Of a stretch of DNA of 64,000 nucleotides, positions 38,152-47,017 are shown piece by piece. The stretch's first letter is position 1. Every line of letters starts with the position of its first letter. Origin of the DNA: Chloroflexota bacterium (GTDB lineage Bacteria > Chloroflexota > Anaerolineae > Aggregatilineales > Phototrophicaceae); contig WTGF01000002.1 in NCBI GenBank assembly GCA_011525385.1, positions 1 to 64,000 on the forward strand, in the 5' to 3' direction. Position numbers and translations under genes: made by a program. The notes under the pieces were generated by a model, which made no database searches, had not been told where the DNA came from, and saw only the letters and a list, made by a program, of their open reading frames with translations.

Positions 38152-38297
38152 CTCAAAGTCCTTTCAACAACTCAAAAACTGTATACAACAAGCTGGCTTT
38201 CGAAATGCTGCATTACACCCCCTTTATGCCTTGACGGAAAAGATAACAGATACCTGGAGTTTACTTAGATTGAAGACATAAGTCAAAATTAGGCAAC

Positions 38298-38326
38298 AAA
38301 AAACCGACATTGCTGTCGGCCTTTTT
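38298..38326 (-). terminator. Terminator downstream of tRNA-Val
   Basis: CCGACA (38304-38309) and TGTCGG (38314-38319) form a hairpin with a TTGC loop. It is flanked by six A on the plus strand, giving a U-tract for minus-strand transcripts from the tRNA, and by CTTTTT on the other side, so it could work in both directions. Confidence 0.8.
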
Positions 38327-38333
38327 CGTCACA

Positions 38334-38406
38334 TGGGCTGTACAGGACTCGAACCTGTAACCTCCTCGACGTCAACGAGGCGCTCTGCCAGTTGAGCTAA
38401 CGGCCC
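38334..38406 (-). tRNA. tRNA-Val (anticodon GAC)
   Basis: The complementary strand folds as a cloverleaf. The acceptor stem pairs GGGCCGT with the ACAGCCC region, the D arm has TAGCTCAACTGGCAGAGC, the anticodon stem CCTCG/CGAGG encloses TTGACGT with anticodon GAC, and the T arm contains GGTTCGAGTCC. The discriminator is A; CCA is not encoded. Confidence 0.93.
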
Positions 38407-38572
38407 TTTTCGTAATGAAGAGTATACACTTTTTGCTCCACTGGTCAAGCCCAGCCCGGCATACTATGCCGTGTCGCACATTGCATGGAACCCTTCCCTC
38501 CCTTTGACAAAAGGGACCTATCCGACTTAGAATGGCGCGGGTCCAGACAGCCAAACAAGAAAGAGCCCGCGC

Positions 38573-39376
38573 GTGCGAAACATCATCGCCGAATATGCGA
38601 AATCGCGCTTTCGCGAAATACAGGACGTCAAATACGCCACAACGCGGCCGGAAGCCAGCCTGGTCTTCCGTAGCCACGAGCCGGACGTCATCGTCGAAAC
38701 CTGGATGAACAGCCGGCTCTACGTATACGTCCTCGATCATGTGCCAACGACGCGAACAATAAAATCGATCCTCAAGCAGAACACCGGCGCCAGCATCGGT
38801 ACGCTGTTTTTGGTTGATGCCGGGCTATTGCCGAATGACGGATATGTCGGCAGAGTCGCAGGTTGGCAAGATGATCTGCGCGTGATGAATATGGGCGCCA
38901 TCTACGCCTACGATCTCGGGGACGACGCGATTCGCTTGATACAAGTCAATTATGACGAGACGACACAGCGCAACCAGTTCATCGTCTGGCATACGACGGA
39001 ATTCCCCTGCGACGCCGTTTCCGTTCGACGGCGCGATTTTCAAACGCATATCAGGGGCAGTTGGTATATCGGCGACATTGCCTCGCCCCGCTTCAAACGC
39101 CGCATCAACCAAGAACGCGCCCGACAACGCTTTCACTATCAGACCAAGCGGAGGCAAAAGATCGATGGCCTGCCGGCCGAGCAGATCAGCGCCGCCTATC
39201 TGGCGCTGGAGATTGAAGTCGGCGCGGGTCAAGAAGCAGTCAAAGAAGCCTTCCGCAAACTCGCCCGCGAATACCATCCCGACGTGACGGCTCACGAAAA
39301 GGGCGAAGCCGAGCGGCGCTTCAAAGAGGTCCAGTCCGCCTACGATCAAATCAAATCGCATCGGCGCTGGCGCTAA
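38573..39376 (+). CDS. J-domain (DnaJ-like) protein with unknown N-terminal domain
   Basis: A 267-residue protein. The C-terminal 65 residues are a J domain: SAAYLALEIEVGAGQEAV, then FRKLAREYHPDVT with the HPD motif that stimulates DnaK ATPase, and ERRFKEVQSAYDQIK. J domains usually sit at the N-terminus, so a C-terminal one is unusual. The first 190 residues are a mixed alpha/beta region without recognised family, presumably the client-binding part. The start is a GTG. No dnaK is nearby. Confidence 0.82.
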   Translation: MRNIIAEYAKSRFREIQDVKYATTRPEASLVFRSHEPDVIVETWMNSRLYVYVLDHVPTTRTIKSILKQNTGASIGTLFLVDAGLLPNDGYVGRVAGWQDDLRVMNMGAIYAYDLGDDAIRLIQVNYDETTQRNQFIVWHTTEFPCDAVSVRRRDFQTHIRGSWYIGDIASPRFKRRINQERARQRFHYQTKRRQKIDGLPAEQISAAYLALEIEVGAGQEAVKEAFRKLAREYHPDVTAHEKGEAERRFKEVQSAYDQIKSHRRWR

Positions 39377-39441
39377 TATTGGAGCGAATTGAGACCAGGT
39401 TCCAATACAACCCGCGCGAGGGCTTTAAGCGTGGCGTAGGA

Positions 39442-39942
39442 CTATTCCGCCTGTCGAATGCAGAATCGCGTGAAATCAGAGTCAAAGTCGAGCGGCTCCG
39501 CCAAAGCCGCAACGATTTGTAACATCTCGGCGCGATGAAGCGTATTGTGATTGAAGACTTGAAAGACCAGCTGCCAAACCGGAACAGTAACCAGCGTGTC
39601 GCGATAGACGGTGTCAACCAGGCGGTCGAATTCCCGATCGTCGAATAATGCTATGTACGAGCGCCACTCCGCTTCAACGGCATCCCAACGTTCCCGCACC
39701 TGCGCGCGATCCGGATTGTCAATTGCAAATGCCTTGCCGATCTCTTTGCTGCCGTGCAACCTTTGCATGTAGCCATACATGGCGTCAATTACGTGGGCGC
39801 ACTCGCGCTGCAAACTGCCCCAGGAATAACCGCTGTCCACATTGAACAGAGACTCGTCCAGCGACATGATGACTTCATCCCACAGTCGCCTGTCCTCGTA
39901 CATCTGATAATCAAAGACTGTTCGGACCACGTGTGACTTCAT
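39442..39942 (-). CDS. DinB-like (YfiT) four-helix-bundle protein
   Basis: A 166-residue protein with the DinB/YfiT pattern: a first helix with DYQMYEDRRLWDEVI, a middle SLQRECAHVIDAMYGYMQRL containing a metal-ligand-type His, and the C-terminal FQVFNHNTLHRAEMLQIVAA in which the H-x-x-x-H/R pair typical of metal binding is seen. Members are metal-dependent thiol transferases or hydrolases such as mycothiol- or bacillithiol-linked enzymes. Its start overlaps the stop of the gene upstream by 4 nt. Confidence 0.78.
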   Translation of the reverse strand: MKSHVVRTVFDYQMYEDRRLWDEVIMSLDESLFNVDSGYSWGSLQRECAHVIDAMYGYMQRLHGSKEIGKAFAIDNPDRAQVRERWDAVEAEWRSYIALFDDREFDRLVDTVYRDTLVTVPVWQLVFQVFNHNTLHRAEMLQIVAALAEPLDFDSDFTRFCIRQAE

Positions 39943-40478
39943 CCGCGCAATAGTCCCGTCAAATGCTGTAACAGGCTCAGATCAAATTCCGCCGGCTGGC
40001 TCACCTCCGCCACCAAGCGCAATATCTGCGAACGCCGCGATGTACTATGATAGAGGACATCAAACACCAGTTGCCACACTTGCATTTCGCATCGGCCTTG
40101 GTCGCTCTCAACTTCACGTCTTGAGAAAAACAGCTCTCCATCAAATTCGTCCGCGAATGCAGTCCACGCCCGCCGCAGGGACATCCACCTGGCAGCGATC
40201 GCTGCCCGATCCGCTGTGTCTTCAACCGATTCACCAGCAAAGGGAGCGGCGCCAAGGATTCTCTGGAGACAGACTGATTCAGTGTCGAGAATCCGCTGGC
40301 ATTCACTTTGGACGGATCCCCGCAAAAACTTGACCTCGCGCAGGAACTGATCCTCCGTCAGCGGCGCAATGGCCAAATCCCAGACGCGCTGGTTTTCCCA
40401 GAAGTTAAATCGGATCAGCTTTCGCGCGAAATCGATATTGAAAGCGCCTGATTCGGTGTCCAGAGTAAGCTCCTCCAA
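39939..40478 (-). CDS. DinB-like protein, paralogue of its neighbour
   Basis: A 179-residue relative of the following gene: LIRFNFWENQRVWDLAIAPL, VQSECQRILDTESVCLQRI, and VWQLVFDVLYHSTSRRSQIL line up with it. The histidine in the middle helix (AHVIDA in the paralogue) is replaced by RILDT here, so its metal site may be incomplete. Tandem, 4-nt-overlapping DinB paralogues suggest duplication and possibly a heterodimer. Substrate unknown. Confidence 0.7.
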   Translation of the reverse strand: MEELTLDTESGAFNIDFARKLIRFNFWENQRVWDLAIAPLTEDQFLREVKFLRGSVQSECQRILDTESVCLQRILGAAPFAGESVEDTADRAAIAARWMSLRRAWTAFADEFDGELFFSRREVESDQGRCEMQVWQLVFDVLYHSTSRRSQILRLVAEVSQPAEFDLSLLQHLTGLLRG

Positions 40479-40556
40479 CGCGCTCAGGGGATCCTTAGGC
40501 TACAAAACGGGGATTCGTTGTTCTGAAAGCGTCCCACAACCGGGACCGCAAATCTG

Positions 40557-40629
<73 letters not shown>

Positions 40630-40687
40630 GGGTGAAGCACCATCATACGGAGTATGACCCACGAAGTCAATGCGGATACCAACTGAG

Positions 40688-40758
40688 AGCGGGTAACGGG
40701 ATTCGAACCCGTACTGACACCTTGGAAGGGTGGAGTGCTACCGTTACACCATACCCGC
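40688..40758 (-). tRNA. tRNA-Gly (anticodon TCC)
   Basis: A 71-nt cloverleaf on the minus strand: acceptor GCGGGTA with TACCCGC, D arm TGGTGTAACGGTAGCA, anticodon loop CTTCCAA with TCC, T arm GGGTTCGAATCCC, discriminator T. Confidence 0.93.
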
Positions 40759-40776
40759 GAGTTCTGTCTTCGGAAG

Positions 40777-40850
40777 TCGGGGCGCCCGGATTCGAACCGG
40801 GGACCTCACGGACCCAAACCGTGCGCGCTACCGGGCTGCGCCACGCCCCG
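40777..40850 (-). tRNA. tRNA-Pro (anticodon TGG)
   Basis: A 74-nt cloverleaf on the minus strand: acceptor CGGGGCG with CGCCCCG, D arm GGCGCAGCCCGGTAGCGC, anticodon stem CACGG/CCGTG with loop TTTGGGT (TGG), T arm CCGGTTCGAATCCGG, discriminator A. It is the promoter-proximal member of the Pro-Gly-Met cluster. Confidence 0.94.
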
Positions 40851-40930
40851 AACGCTGACACATGCTACAGCGATACGCCGCCAAAGTAAAGCCACAGTTT
40901 GACAGCGCCATACGCTCGCGCGGGGCGCAA

Positions 40931-41443
40931 TCACGGGCTTTCAGCCATTTCGCCTGGACTGGAACGGGACTCGCCCCCGCCGAACAGATCCATCCATTCA
41001 TCCACTTCCGCGTCAGAAATCTGTATGTCAACTTCCTCGCCCGGGGCGTCTTCGGCCGGGCTTTCTCCCGCAAGTTTGTCAACAAACTCGGCCGAGGTCA
41101 GCCATTTCATCTTGTGCGCCCGGGCACAATCCAGCACGGCCTGGTCAGAAGAAACAACTGTCCAGTTTTTTGGATCTCTAGTGCGGCGGATATGTAGTTT
41201 GAGCAAACGGTCCGCATCCGAGTGTTGCATCGCGGCAAAGATAACCTGAACAGATTTGGTCGACATCGCGGAATACCCGCCGGGCAGGCCGCAATCAAAG
41301 ATCACAGTGCATTGCATGCGACCTCGCTTCTTCGCGACCAGGCCCTTGAGCTTGGTTACCAACTTGGCTTCGTCGTTGGGATCGGCCAGGTCAATATCCG
41401 GCAATCTGGCGATCAAGTTATGTCCATCAATGAGATAGGGCAT
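40931..41443 (-). CDS. NYN (YacP-like) domain protein, predicted PIN-like nuclease
   Basis: A 170-residue protein with the NYN/YacP pattern: MPYLIDGHNLIA (first acidic residue), VIFDCGLPGGY, VQVIFAAMQHSDADRLL (acidic cluster) and TVVSSDQAVLDCAR. The conserved Asp residues of a PIN-like metal nuclease are present. It probably processes structured RNA, as for B. subtilis Rae1/YacP. An acidic C-terminal tail of about 40 residues is extra. ATG 41443 with GGAAG upstream is preferred to a TTG at 41449. Confidence 0.85.
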   Translation of the reverse strand: MPYLIDGHNLIARLPDIDLADPNDEAKLVTKLKGLVAKKRGRMQCTVIFDCGLPGGYSAMSTKSVQVIFAAMQHSDADRLLKLHIRRTRDPKNWTVVSSDQAVLDCARAHKMKWLTSAEFVDKLAGESPAEDAPGEEVDIQISDAEVDEWMDLFGGGESRSSPGEMAESP

Positions 41444-41533
41444 TTCCAAAACACTTCCGCTTGCAGGGGCGGACGGGCACGTCGCGTATACGCCCCTTCA
41501 GCCTGCGACCTTGGGTCCGCCGTTGTCGACGAC

Positions 41534-42811
41534 TTATCCATATAGGGGCAAGCCCATCGTGAAGGCGCTACCGACATTCAGGCGGCTGCGGACCTGCAAG
41601 AAACCGCCATGTACTTCGCAGATTGCCGTCGCGACATACAACCCCTGTCCCAAGCCCTGTCGCGATTCACCTGCTTCAACGCGATTGTTATCGCCGCGGT
41701 AGAAGCGCTCGAAAATATGCGGCAAGTCCTTTTCGCCGATACCGACGCCGTTGTCTGTGACGCGAATCGAGACATATACTCTACCGGCTATCGCGCTGGT
41801 CCGCGCAGCCAAAGCGACATATCCACCTCGACGATTGTATTGCGCGCCATTGCGGACCAAGTGTCCCAGCGCCCATTGTAAACGCTTGTCGTCGCCGCGG
41901 ACCTGCAATCCGCCGACGCCGCGTGTCATGACCAACAAATCAATGCCCCGCGCCTGGAGATCCACACTTATGCCGCGGACGACCGACCACAAGAAGTCTT
42001 CGACCGAAACGGCTTGGCGCTTGACGTCAAAAATGCCGGCATTCATCTCGGCAATATCCAGTAATTCCAGCACCAATTGGTCGAGCAAATCAACGTTGAA
42101 CAACAATTTGTTCAACAATTGCCGATTGACCGCCGCGTCTTCCGGCCTGGCATTTAGCAATTCTCCGGCCAGCTTGATAATGGACATCGGCGTTTCAAGC
42201 TCTTGTGCGATCTGTGAGACATAGCCGTCCTTCAAGCGTTGCGCCAGCGCATCGTGCGTGACGTCGCGCATGATGATTACGCTGCCGATTCGTCTCTTGT
42301 TCTCGTCGCCGATGGCAACAACTTGGGCCCGCACGATGCGATGGTTTAGCGCCATCTCGTCCGATTCGCCCAGGGGCATTAATTCGGCCTGTATCCGGGT
42401 CACCGCGCGATACTGCTCGAAAAGCGAACCCAGCGCGCTGTCCCAAAAGGCCTTTCGACCCCCTAACATAATCTGCGCGGCCTGGTTCATCATTGTCACC
42501 TTGCCATTCAGGTCCTGCAATATGATGCCGTCGTTGACACTGCCGAGAACAGCGTGCAGCCGCTCCAATTCGCCCGCGCGCGAGTGCAAGGCGCGCTGCA
42601 AATGTCGCTGTCGCCTGTTCAGCTCTTCATTGCGCCTGGCTTGTTCCAACAGCAATTCCTGCTGTTGTCGCAGATGTTCTTGCATATCGCTTCGTCCATG
42701 CAAGCCGCGATAGAGCCGGCGAAATACCGATTCGCTTGCCGTGCCGAATTTATGCACCTGCGCTACTGTATGGCCGATTTCAGTTGGAGTTGCAGAAGGT
42801 ATTTTGCCCAT
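41534..42811 (-). CDS. PAS sensor histidine-kinase-like protein with Gln in place of the phospho-acceptor His
   Basis: A 425-residue soluble protein. Residues 40-90 form a coiled coil, 90-185 a PAS domain (NDGIILQDLNGKVTMMNQAA), then a dimerisation helix and an HATPase domain with N box LGHLVRNGAQYN, G1 VTDNGVGIGE, F box IFERFYRGD and G2 QGLGQGLYVA. In the H box the usual SHELRTPL reads AQELETPM, so Gln203 (codon CAA, 42203-42205) replaces His, and the neighbouring Arg is Glu. It cannot autophosphorylate in the normal way. ATP binding looks intact, so it may be a regulatory pseudokinase or act with a partner. No response regulator is adjacent. Confidence 0.8.
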   Translation of the reverse strand: MGKIPSATPTEIGHTVAQVHKFGTASESVFRRLYRGLHGRSDMQEHLRQQQELLLEQARRNEELNRRQRHLQRALHSRAGELERLHAVLGSVNDGIILQDLNGKVTMMNQAAQIMLGGRKAFWDSALGSLFEQYRAVTRIQAELMPLGESDEMALNHRIVRAQVVAIGDENKRRIGSVIIMRDVTHDALAQRLKDGYVSQIAQELETPMSIIKLAGELLNARPEDAAVNRQLLNKLLFNVDLLDQLVLELLDIAEMNAGIFDVKRQAVSVEDFLWSVVRGISVDLQARGIDLLVMTRGVGGLQVRGDDKRLQWALGHLVRNGAQYNRRGGYVALAARTSAIAGRVYVSIRVTDNGVGIGEKDLPHIFERFYRGDNNRVEAGESRQGLGQGLYVATAICEVHGGFLQVRSRLNVGSAFTMGLPLYG

Positions 42812-43028
42812 TTTGCTTCGCTGGCCACGTCAACTGATAACGGATCTGGTAGATGTTGCGGATAATGCCACTCAGCCGTTATGAAGTCCTTTAACACTAA
42901 GGATTATAGTCAAATTGCGAAATGGGCGCGAACCAGCCGCGGGAGTTTGCGCCGGGGGACAATAAGCTTATGATGGTAAGTATAAAACCATTGATTGGAT
43001 ACAAGGCCATCGAGACGGACTGCCGGAA

Positions 43029-43769
43029 ATGCAAAGCATAGCGCCAACACGCCGGCTGAGCAGGCGCTCGCGCGACCTCTTGGTAGCTGCCGCCGTCGTT
43101 TTTCTTCTGGGCGCGCTGCTGATGATCGCGGGAATCGCGCTTCATATATTCAATCTGGTAGTCCCGTTCAATCCAGGCTCGCAAATATATGATCTGACTA
43201 GAAAAGGCATTCTGTCCCTCGGCGCCGGAATCGTATTCGCGTCTTTCTTGATGGCCTTGCGCGCGATCACCTGGAAGACCGACAATGCTCTGGCGCGTGA
43301 ACTGGGTACGTTGCTCGTTCATCATCTGGACCGTCAATTCGTCTATATACGCAATATCAGCAAGCGCCCGATCGGTTACCTCGATGCGGTGCTGGTCAGC
43401 AAACACGGCGTGCTGATCTTTCGCATTTCCAAACGCAAAGGGCTCTTTCTTAACGACAAAGGGGACTGGCTGCGTCGGCGGCCCAAGGGCAATTGGAAAC
43501 CGATGCGCTGGAATCCTACGCGCGATGTCGCCGTTCAAGTTTCCAAGCTGCGCGAGTTTCTTGAGGATTTCCAACTGGCCGCTGTCCCCGTTCGCGCTGT
43601 GATAATTTTCACGCGCGAAAGCCCGCTGGTACAATTGACCCTGCAAGATCCCGCGGTTCCCGTCGTGCACAGCAGCAAGCTCGTGGAACATCTTCAAGAC
43701 AACTATCTTGGGCACGATCACCTGGATGCCGAGACGGTGCAACGGGTCGCCAACCTGCTTTATCGCTAA
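43029..43769 (+). CDS. Membrane protein with degenerate NERD (nuclease-related) domain
   Basis: A 246-residue protein. Two membrane helices (about residues 17-42 and 60-82) precede a soluble domain with the NERD pattern: LARELGTLLVHHLDRQFVYI, then GYLDAVLVSKHGVLIF and KRKGLFLNDKGDWLRR. In active NERD domains the strand after D-x-x-V reads E-x-K; here it is IFRISK, so Glu is Arg and Lys is Ser, and nuclease activity is unlikely. It is 9 nt before the AddB-like gene and may anchor the repair complex at the membrane. Confidence 0.65.
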   Translation: MQSIAPTRRLSRRSRDLLVAAAVVFLLGALLMIAGIALHIFNLVVPFNPGSQIYDLTRKGILSLGAGIVFASFLMALRAITWKTDNALARELGTLLVHHLDRQFVYIRNISKRPIGYLDAVLVSKHGVLIFRISKRKGLFLNDKGDWLRRRPKGNWKPMRWNPTRDVAVQVSKLREFLEDFQLAAVPVRAVIIFTRESPLVQLTLQDPAVPVVHSSKLVEHLQDNYLGHDHLDAETVQRVANLLYR

Positions 43770-43778
43770 AGGTCGAGT

Positions 43779-46700
43779 ATGCCTGCCAATTTGTATCTGG
43801 CGCCAGTCGGCGTCGACAAGACCGCGACCGTCGTGGATAGCCTCCTTGACACCATACATGTTCAGCGGCGGACGCTGCCAAAAATCTGGGTGCTGACGGC
43901 AAACCGGCGGCAGGAAATGAGTTTTCGCGGACGACTGGCGGATCATGGCAACGCCGGGTCGACAATCTTCAACATCGAGTACTTCAGCTTCTATACGCTA
44001 AACGAACGTTTGCTCAACCTGGCCGCGAAGCCAGCGCGCAAAATCACCGGGCATACGCAATTGGCCTTGCTGCGCAGCCTGACAAGCCGCATAAACGCCG
44101 AAGGCCAACTGCGCTTTTTTGACAGAATCGCCAGCACCCATGGCTTCATCGAGATAGTAGCCGACCTGATCAACGAGTTGAAACAGAACGACGTCGATGT
44201 CCAGAAATTCGTCCAGGCGGCGGGCTCCGACAAAGACCGCGATATCGCAGGGATTTATCAACTGTACCAGAAGACGCTGAAAGAAAGCGAACTCGTTGAT
44301 ATCGAAGGCGAAGGGCGGCTGGCACTGGCGACCCTTCGTCAAAAGCGGGATATCGTAAGGGATGTAGATCTAGTCATTGTCGACGGTTTCGATCAGTACA
44401 CGCCGGTGCAAGCGCGACTGTTGACCGAACTGGCTCGGGCGGTTCCGCAGGTCGACATCACCCTGACGACATTACCAGAAAAAGCCGGCAGGTTTTCCCG
44501 GCGGGGTGAACTCACCCGTTCCCGCCTGGAAGACGCTTACAAAGCGGCCGGATCGAGTCTTCGCGTAACGACGCTGCCATCCCGAGGGGGCGACCGTCAT
44601 GCGGACCTTGCGCAACTGGGCGGAGTGATATTCCAGGCGGAGCCCGCTTCCTCCGGGGGCGAGGCGCTTCGATTGATCGCCATGCCCAGCGAAGCCCAAG
44701 AAACAAGAGCTGTCTTGCGCGCGGTCAAAGAGCAGTTGCTCAAAGGCGCGCGCGCCGAAGATATACTGATCGCGCTGCGCGACTGGGATCGCTACGCCTC
44801 CTATTTCCGGCGGGGGCAAGACGAATACGATCTGCCCTTGCTGCTGCACAACCAGCCGCTATTGCATACGATTCCGGTAATTGCCCTCCTGATCGACCTG
44901 CTCGATCTGGCGCCGCAGTTCCGACGTGCGGATCTCTTGGACGTTTTGCGTTCACCCTATATCGATTCCGGCTTGAGCGACGAAGACATCGATCTCCTGG
45001 ACAGTATCAGCCGACGGCAACTATTCTTGCGCGGCGCGCAGCAGCATTGGATCGCCATGATCAAACTGGCTGCCGAGCATCCCTGGATCGACGACGAACA
45101 AACTGGCGAAGCCATGGGGGAGCGCCTAGAGAACCTGGCGAATAAACTGGCCCGTTTTCTGGCTGGCATCACGCCTCCGGCATCAGTGGAAACCTCTGCC
45201 TATATCGAGTGGCTGGAGAATCTAATCGGGCGCGAATTCGATCCGCAAGACTCTCGCGGGGACAGCGGGGAGGGATTTTCGCTGAATATGCGCGAGCGCA
45301 TTATCGACGGCTTGCGCCCAACTGACGCCACCGTGCAGCGAGATATTGAAGCGCTAAAAAGCCTGAACCAAATCCTGCAAGATTTGCTCGTCTCCGCTCA
45401 AATACTCCACTCGGGATTGGGAGAGCCGAGCAAAATCGAATGGACTCGCTTCTGGTCCGATCTCAAATACGCCTTGCAGAATACGTCCGGGCGTTCTTCC
45501 GACACCGTCCGCGACGGACGCGTGCTGGTTACCACAGCTACAGAAGCGCGCGGGCTGCCGCACGAGCACGTTTATATTATGGGCTTGGCGGAAGGCCTGT
45601 TCCCGGCTGAGATACCGGAAGATCCAATCTATCTGGATTCGGAACGAGAGCATTTACAGTCCAAAGGCATCCTACTGGCGACGCAAGCGGAGCGCGTCGA
45701 CGACCGCGGCTTGTTCGTGGAGTTGATCAGCTTGCCGCGACAGTCCTTAACCTTGTCGCGCCCGACCTTCAAGGACGGCAAAGTTTGGCTGGAAAGCTAT
45801 CTCTGGCGCTCGGTTATGCAAGCGTTTCCTCAGTTGTCGATTGAGACGGCTGCTGTTGGCCAAGTCCTGACGCTGGAAGAGGCGGCGTCCCCCGCAGAAC
45901 TGATGCTGTCGATGGCGGGCGCGCTTGCGAAAGGCGGGGACGCTGACGCCCCCGCCTGGTACGACGACTGGTTGAATCGCAGCCCCAAACACAGGCGGCT
46001 CTGGTCCCAAATCAAGCATGGACAGGCTGTCGAATGCAGCAGGATATCGGCGCAGAGCCCCTTTGACCAATTCAGCGGGCAGCTGACACGCCCGGTCTTG
46101 CGCGCGAAGGTCGAGATGGAACTGGGCTCCAAGCGAGTCTGGAGCGCGTCGCAACTCCAGGATTATGGCTTGTGCGGCTTCCGCTTTTTCGCCAAGCGTC
46201 TGCTGAAACTCGCCGAAACCAAAGAGCCGGAAGCCGGCTACGACTCGCTGCAGCTCGGTCTGCTCAATCACGACATCCTAGAGGAAACCTACTTTGAGCT
46301 TGGAGAGCTTGCCATCCAGCCGGAAAATCTGGCGCGGGCCCTGGAGACATTCGAGCCCATTGCCAGACAAAAGCTCGAAAGTGCGCCACAGGCGCTCGGC
46401 TTCTTGGCCCCTCCGCGTTGGCAAGCGGAGAAAGCCATGCTGCTCAAGCGCTTGCGAGCCTTGATTGAGCGCGATTTTTCCGACGCCAGTCCGCTCAACC
46501 GCCTGGAAGGAAACCGCCAAGTCTATACTGTGGAATACGAGTTCGATCGGCTAGCGATTGATTTGCCCGAGCTCGGCGAAAAACTGCTGGCGCGCGGCAA
46601 GATTGATCGCATTGATGTCGTGGATGACCAACTGATATTGCTGGACTACAAAACCGGTTCCACTCGCATCGCCCGCAGCGACATGGAAACCGGGCGCGAC

Positions 46701-47000
46701 TTGCAAATGATGCTCTATGTCTTGGCGCTGCAAGCGGAAGGCACAACTATGACAGACCCGCCCCAAGTCAAGTCGAGTCTGTTTTGGCACCTGCGCAGTC
46801 TCGATAGCAGCGGCGCAATTGACCTCGACAATGAAGACGATAAAGGGGCGATAGAAGCCGCGCGCGCGCAAGTTGCGGAGAATATCCGGGCTGGGCGTAA
46901 TGGCAGCTTTCCGGCGCAGCCGACAAAACTCGACGACGGCAAATGCGCTCGCTATTGCGAATACGCGCGTCTATGTCGCGTCAACGTCGCCAATCGCTAA
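43779..47000 (+). CDS. AddB-like PD-(D/E)XK nuclease/inactivated helicase
   Basis: A 1073-residue protein similar in layout to AddB of the AddAB double-strand-break resection complex. The N-terminus LAPVGVDKTATVVDSLL sits where AddB has G-x-x-x-x-G-K-T, here degenerate. Helicase remnants include DVDLVIVDGFDQYTPVQA and VLVTTATEARGLPHEHVYIM. The C-terminal nuclease has QLILLDYKTGS (Asp, then the D-Y-K motif), and cysteines in QDYGLCGFRFF and KCARYCEYARLC match an iron-sulfur staple like that of AddB. AAAGG precedes the ATG. It is followed 17 nt later by the AddA-like gene. Confidence 0.82.
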   Translation: MPANLYLAPVGVDKTATVVDSLLDTIHVQRRTLPKIWVLTANRRQEMSFRGRLADHGNAGSTIFNIEYFSFYTLNERLLNLAAKPARKITGHTQLALLRSLTSRINAEGQLRFFDRIASTHGFIEIVADLINELKQNDVDVQKFVQAAGSDKDRDIAGIYQLYQKTLKESELVDIEGEGRLALATLRQKRDIVRDVDLVIVDGFDQYTPVQARLLTELARAVPQVDITLTTLPEKAGRFSRRGELTRSRLEDAYKAAGSSLRVTTLPSRGGDRHADLAQLGGVIFQAEPASSGGEALRLIAMPSEAQETRAVLRAVKEQLLKGARAEDILIALRDWDRYASYFRRGQDEYDLPLLLHNQPLLHTIPVIALLIDLLDLAPQFRRADLLDVLRSPYIDSGLSDEDIDLLDSISRRQLFLRGAQQHWIAMIKLAAEHPWIDDEQTGEAMGERLENLANKLARFLAGITPPASVETSAYIEWLENLIGREFDPQDSRGDSGEGFSLNMRERIIDGLRPTDATVQRDIEALKSLNQILQDLLVSAQILHSGLGEPSKIEWTRFWSDLKYALQNTSGRSSDTVRDGRVLVTTATEARGLPHEHVYIMGLAEGLFPAEIPEDPIYLDSEREHLQSKGILLATQAERVDDRGLFVELISLPRQSLTLSRPTFKDGKVWLESYLWRSVMQAFPQLSIETAAVGQVLTLEEAASPAELMLSMAGALAKGGDADAPAWYDDWLNRSPKHRRLWSQIKHGQAVECSRISAQSPFDQFSGQLTRPVLRAKVEMELGSKRVWSASQLQDYGLCGFRFFAKRLLKLAETKEPEAGYDSLQLGLLNHDILEETYFELGELAIQPENLARALETFEPIARQKLESAPQALGFLAPPRWQAEKAMLLKRLRALIERDFSDASPLNRLEGNRQVYTVEYEFDRLAIDLPELGEKLLARGKIDRIDVVDDQLILLDYKTGSTRIARSDMETGRDLQMMLYVLALQAEGTTMTDPPQVKSSLFWHLRSLDSSGAIDLDNEDDKGAIEAARAQVAENIRAGRNGSFPAQPTKLDDGKCARYCEYARLCRVNVANR

Positions 47001-47017
47001 AAGAAACCGAAGGCCTA

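Noticed and set aside
42897..43946. A 349-codon minus-strand open frame
   Set aside because: Antisense to the NERD-like gene and the start of the AddB-like gene; it shows no recognisable motif.
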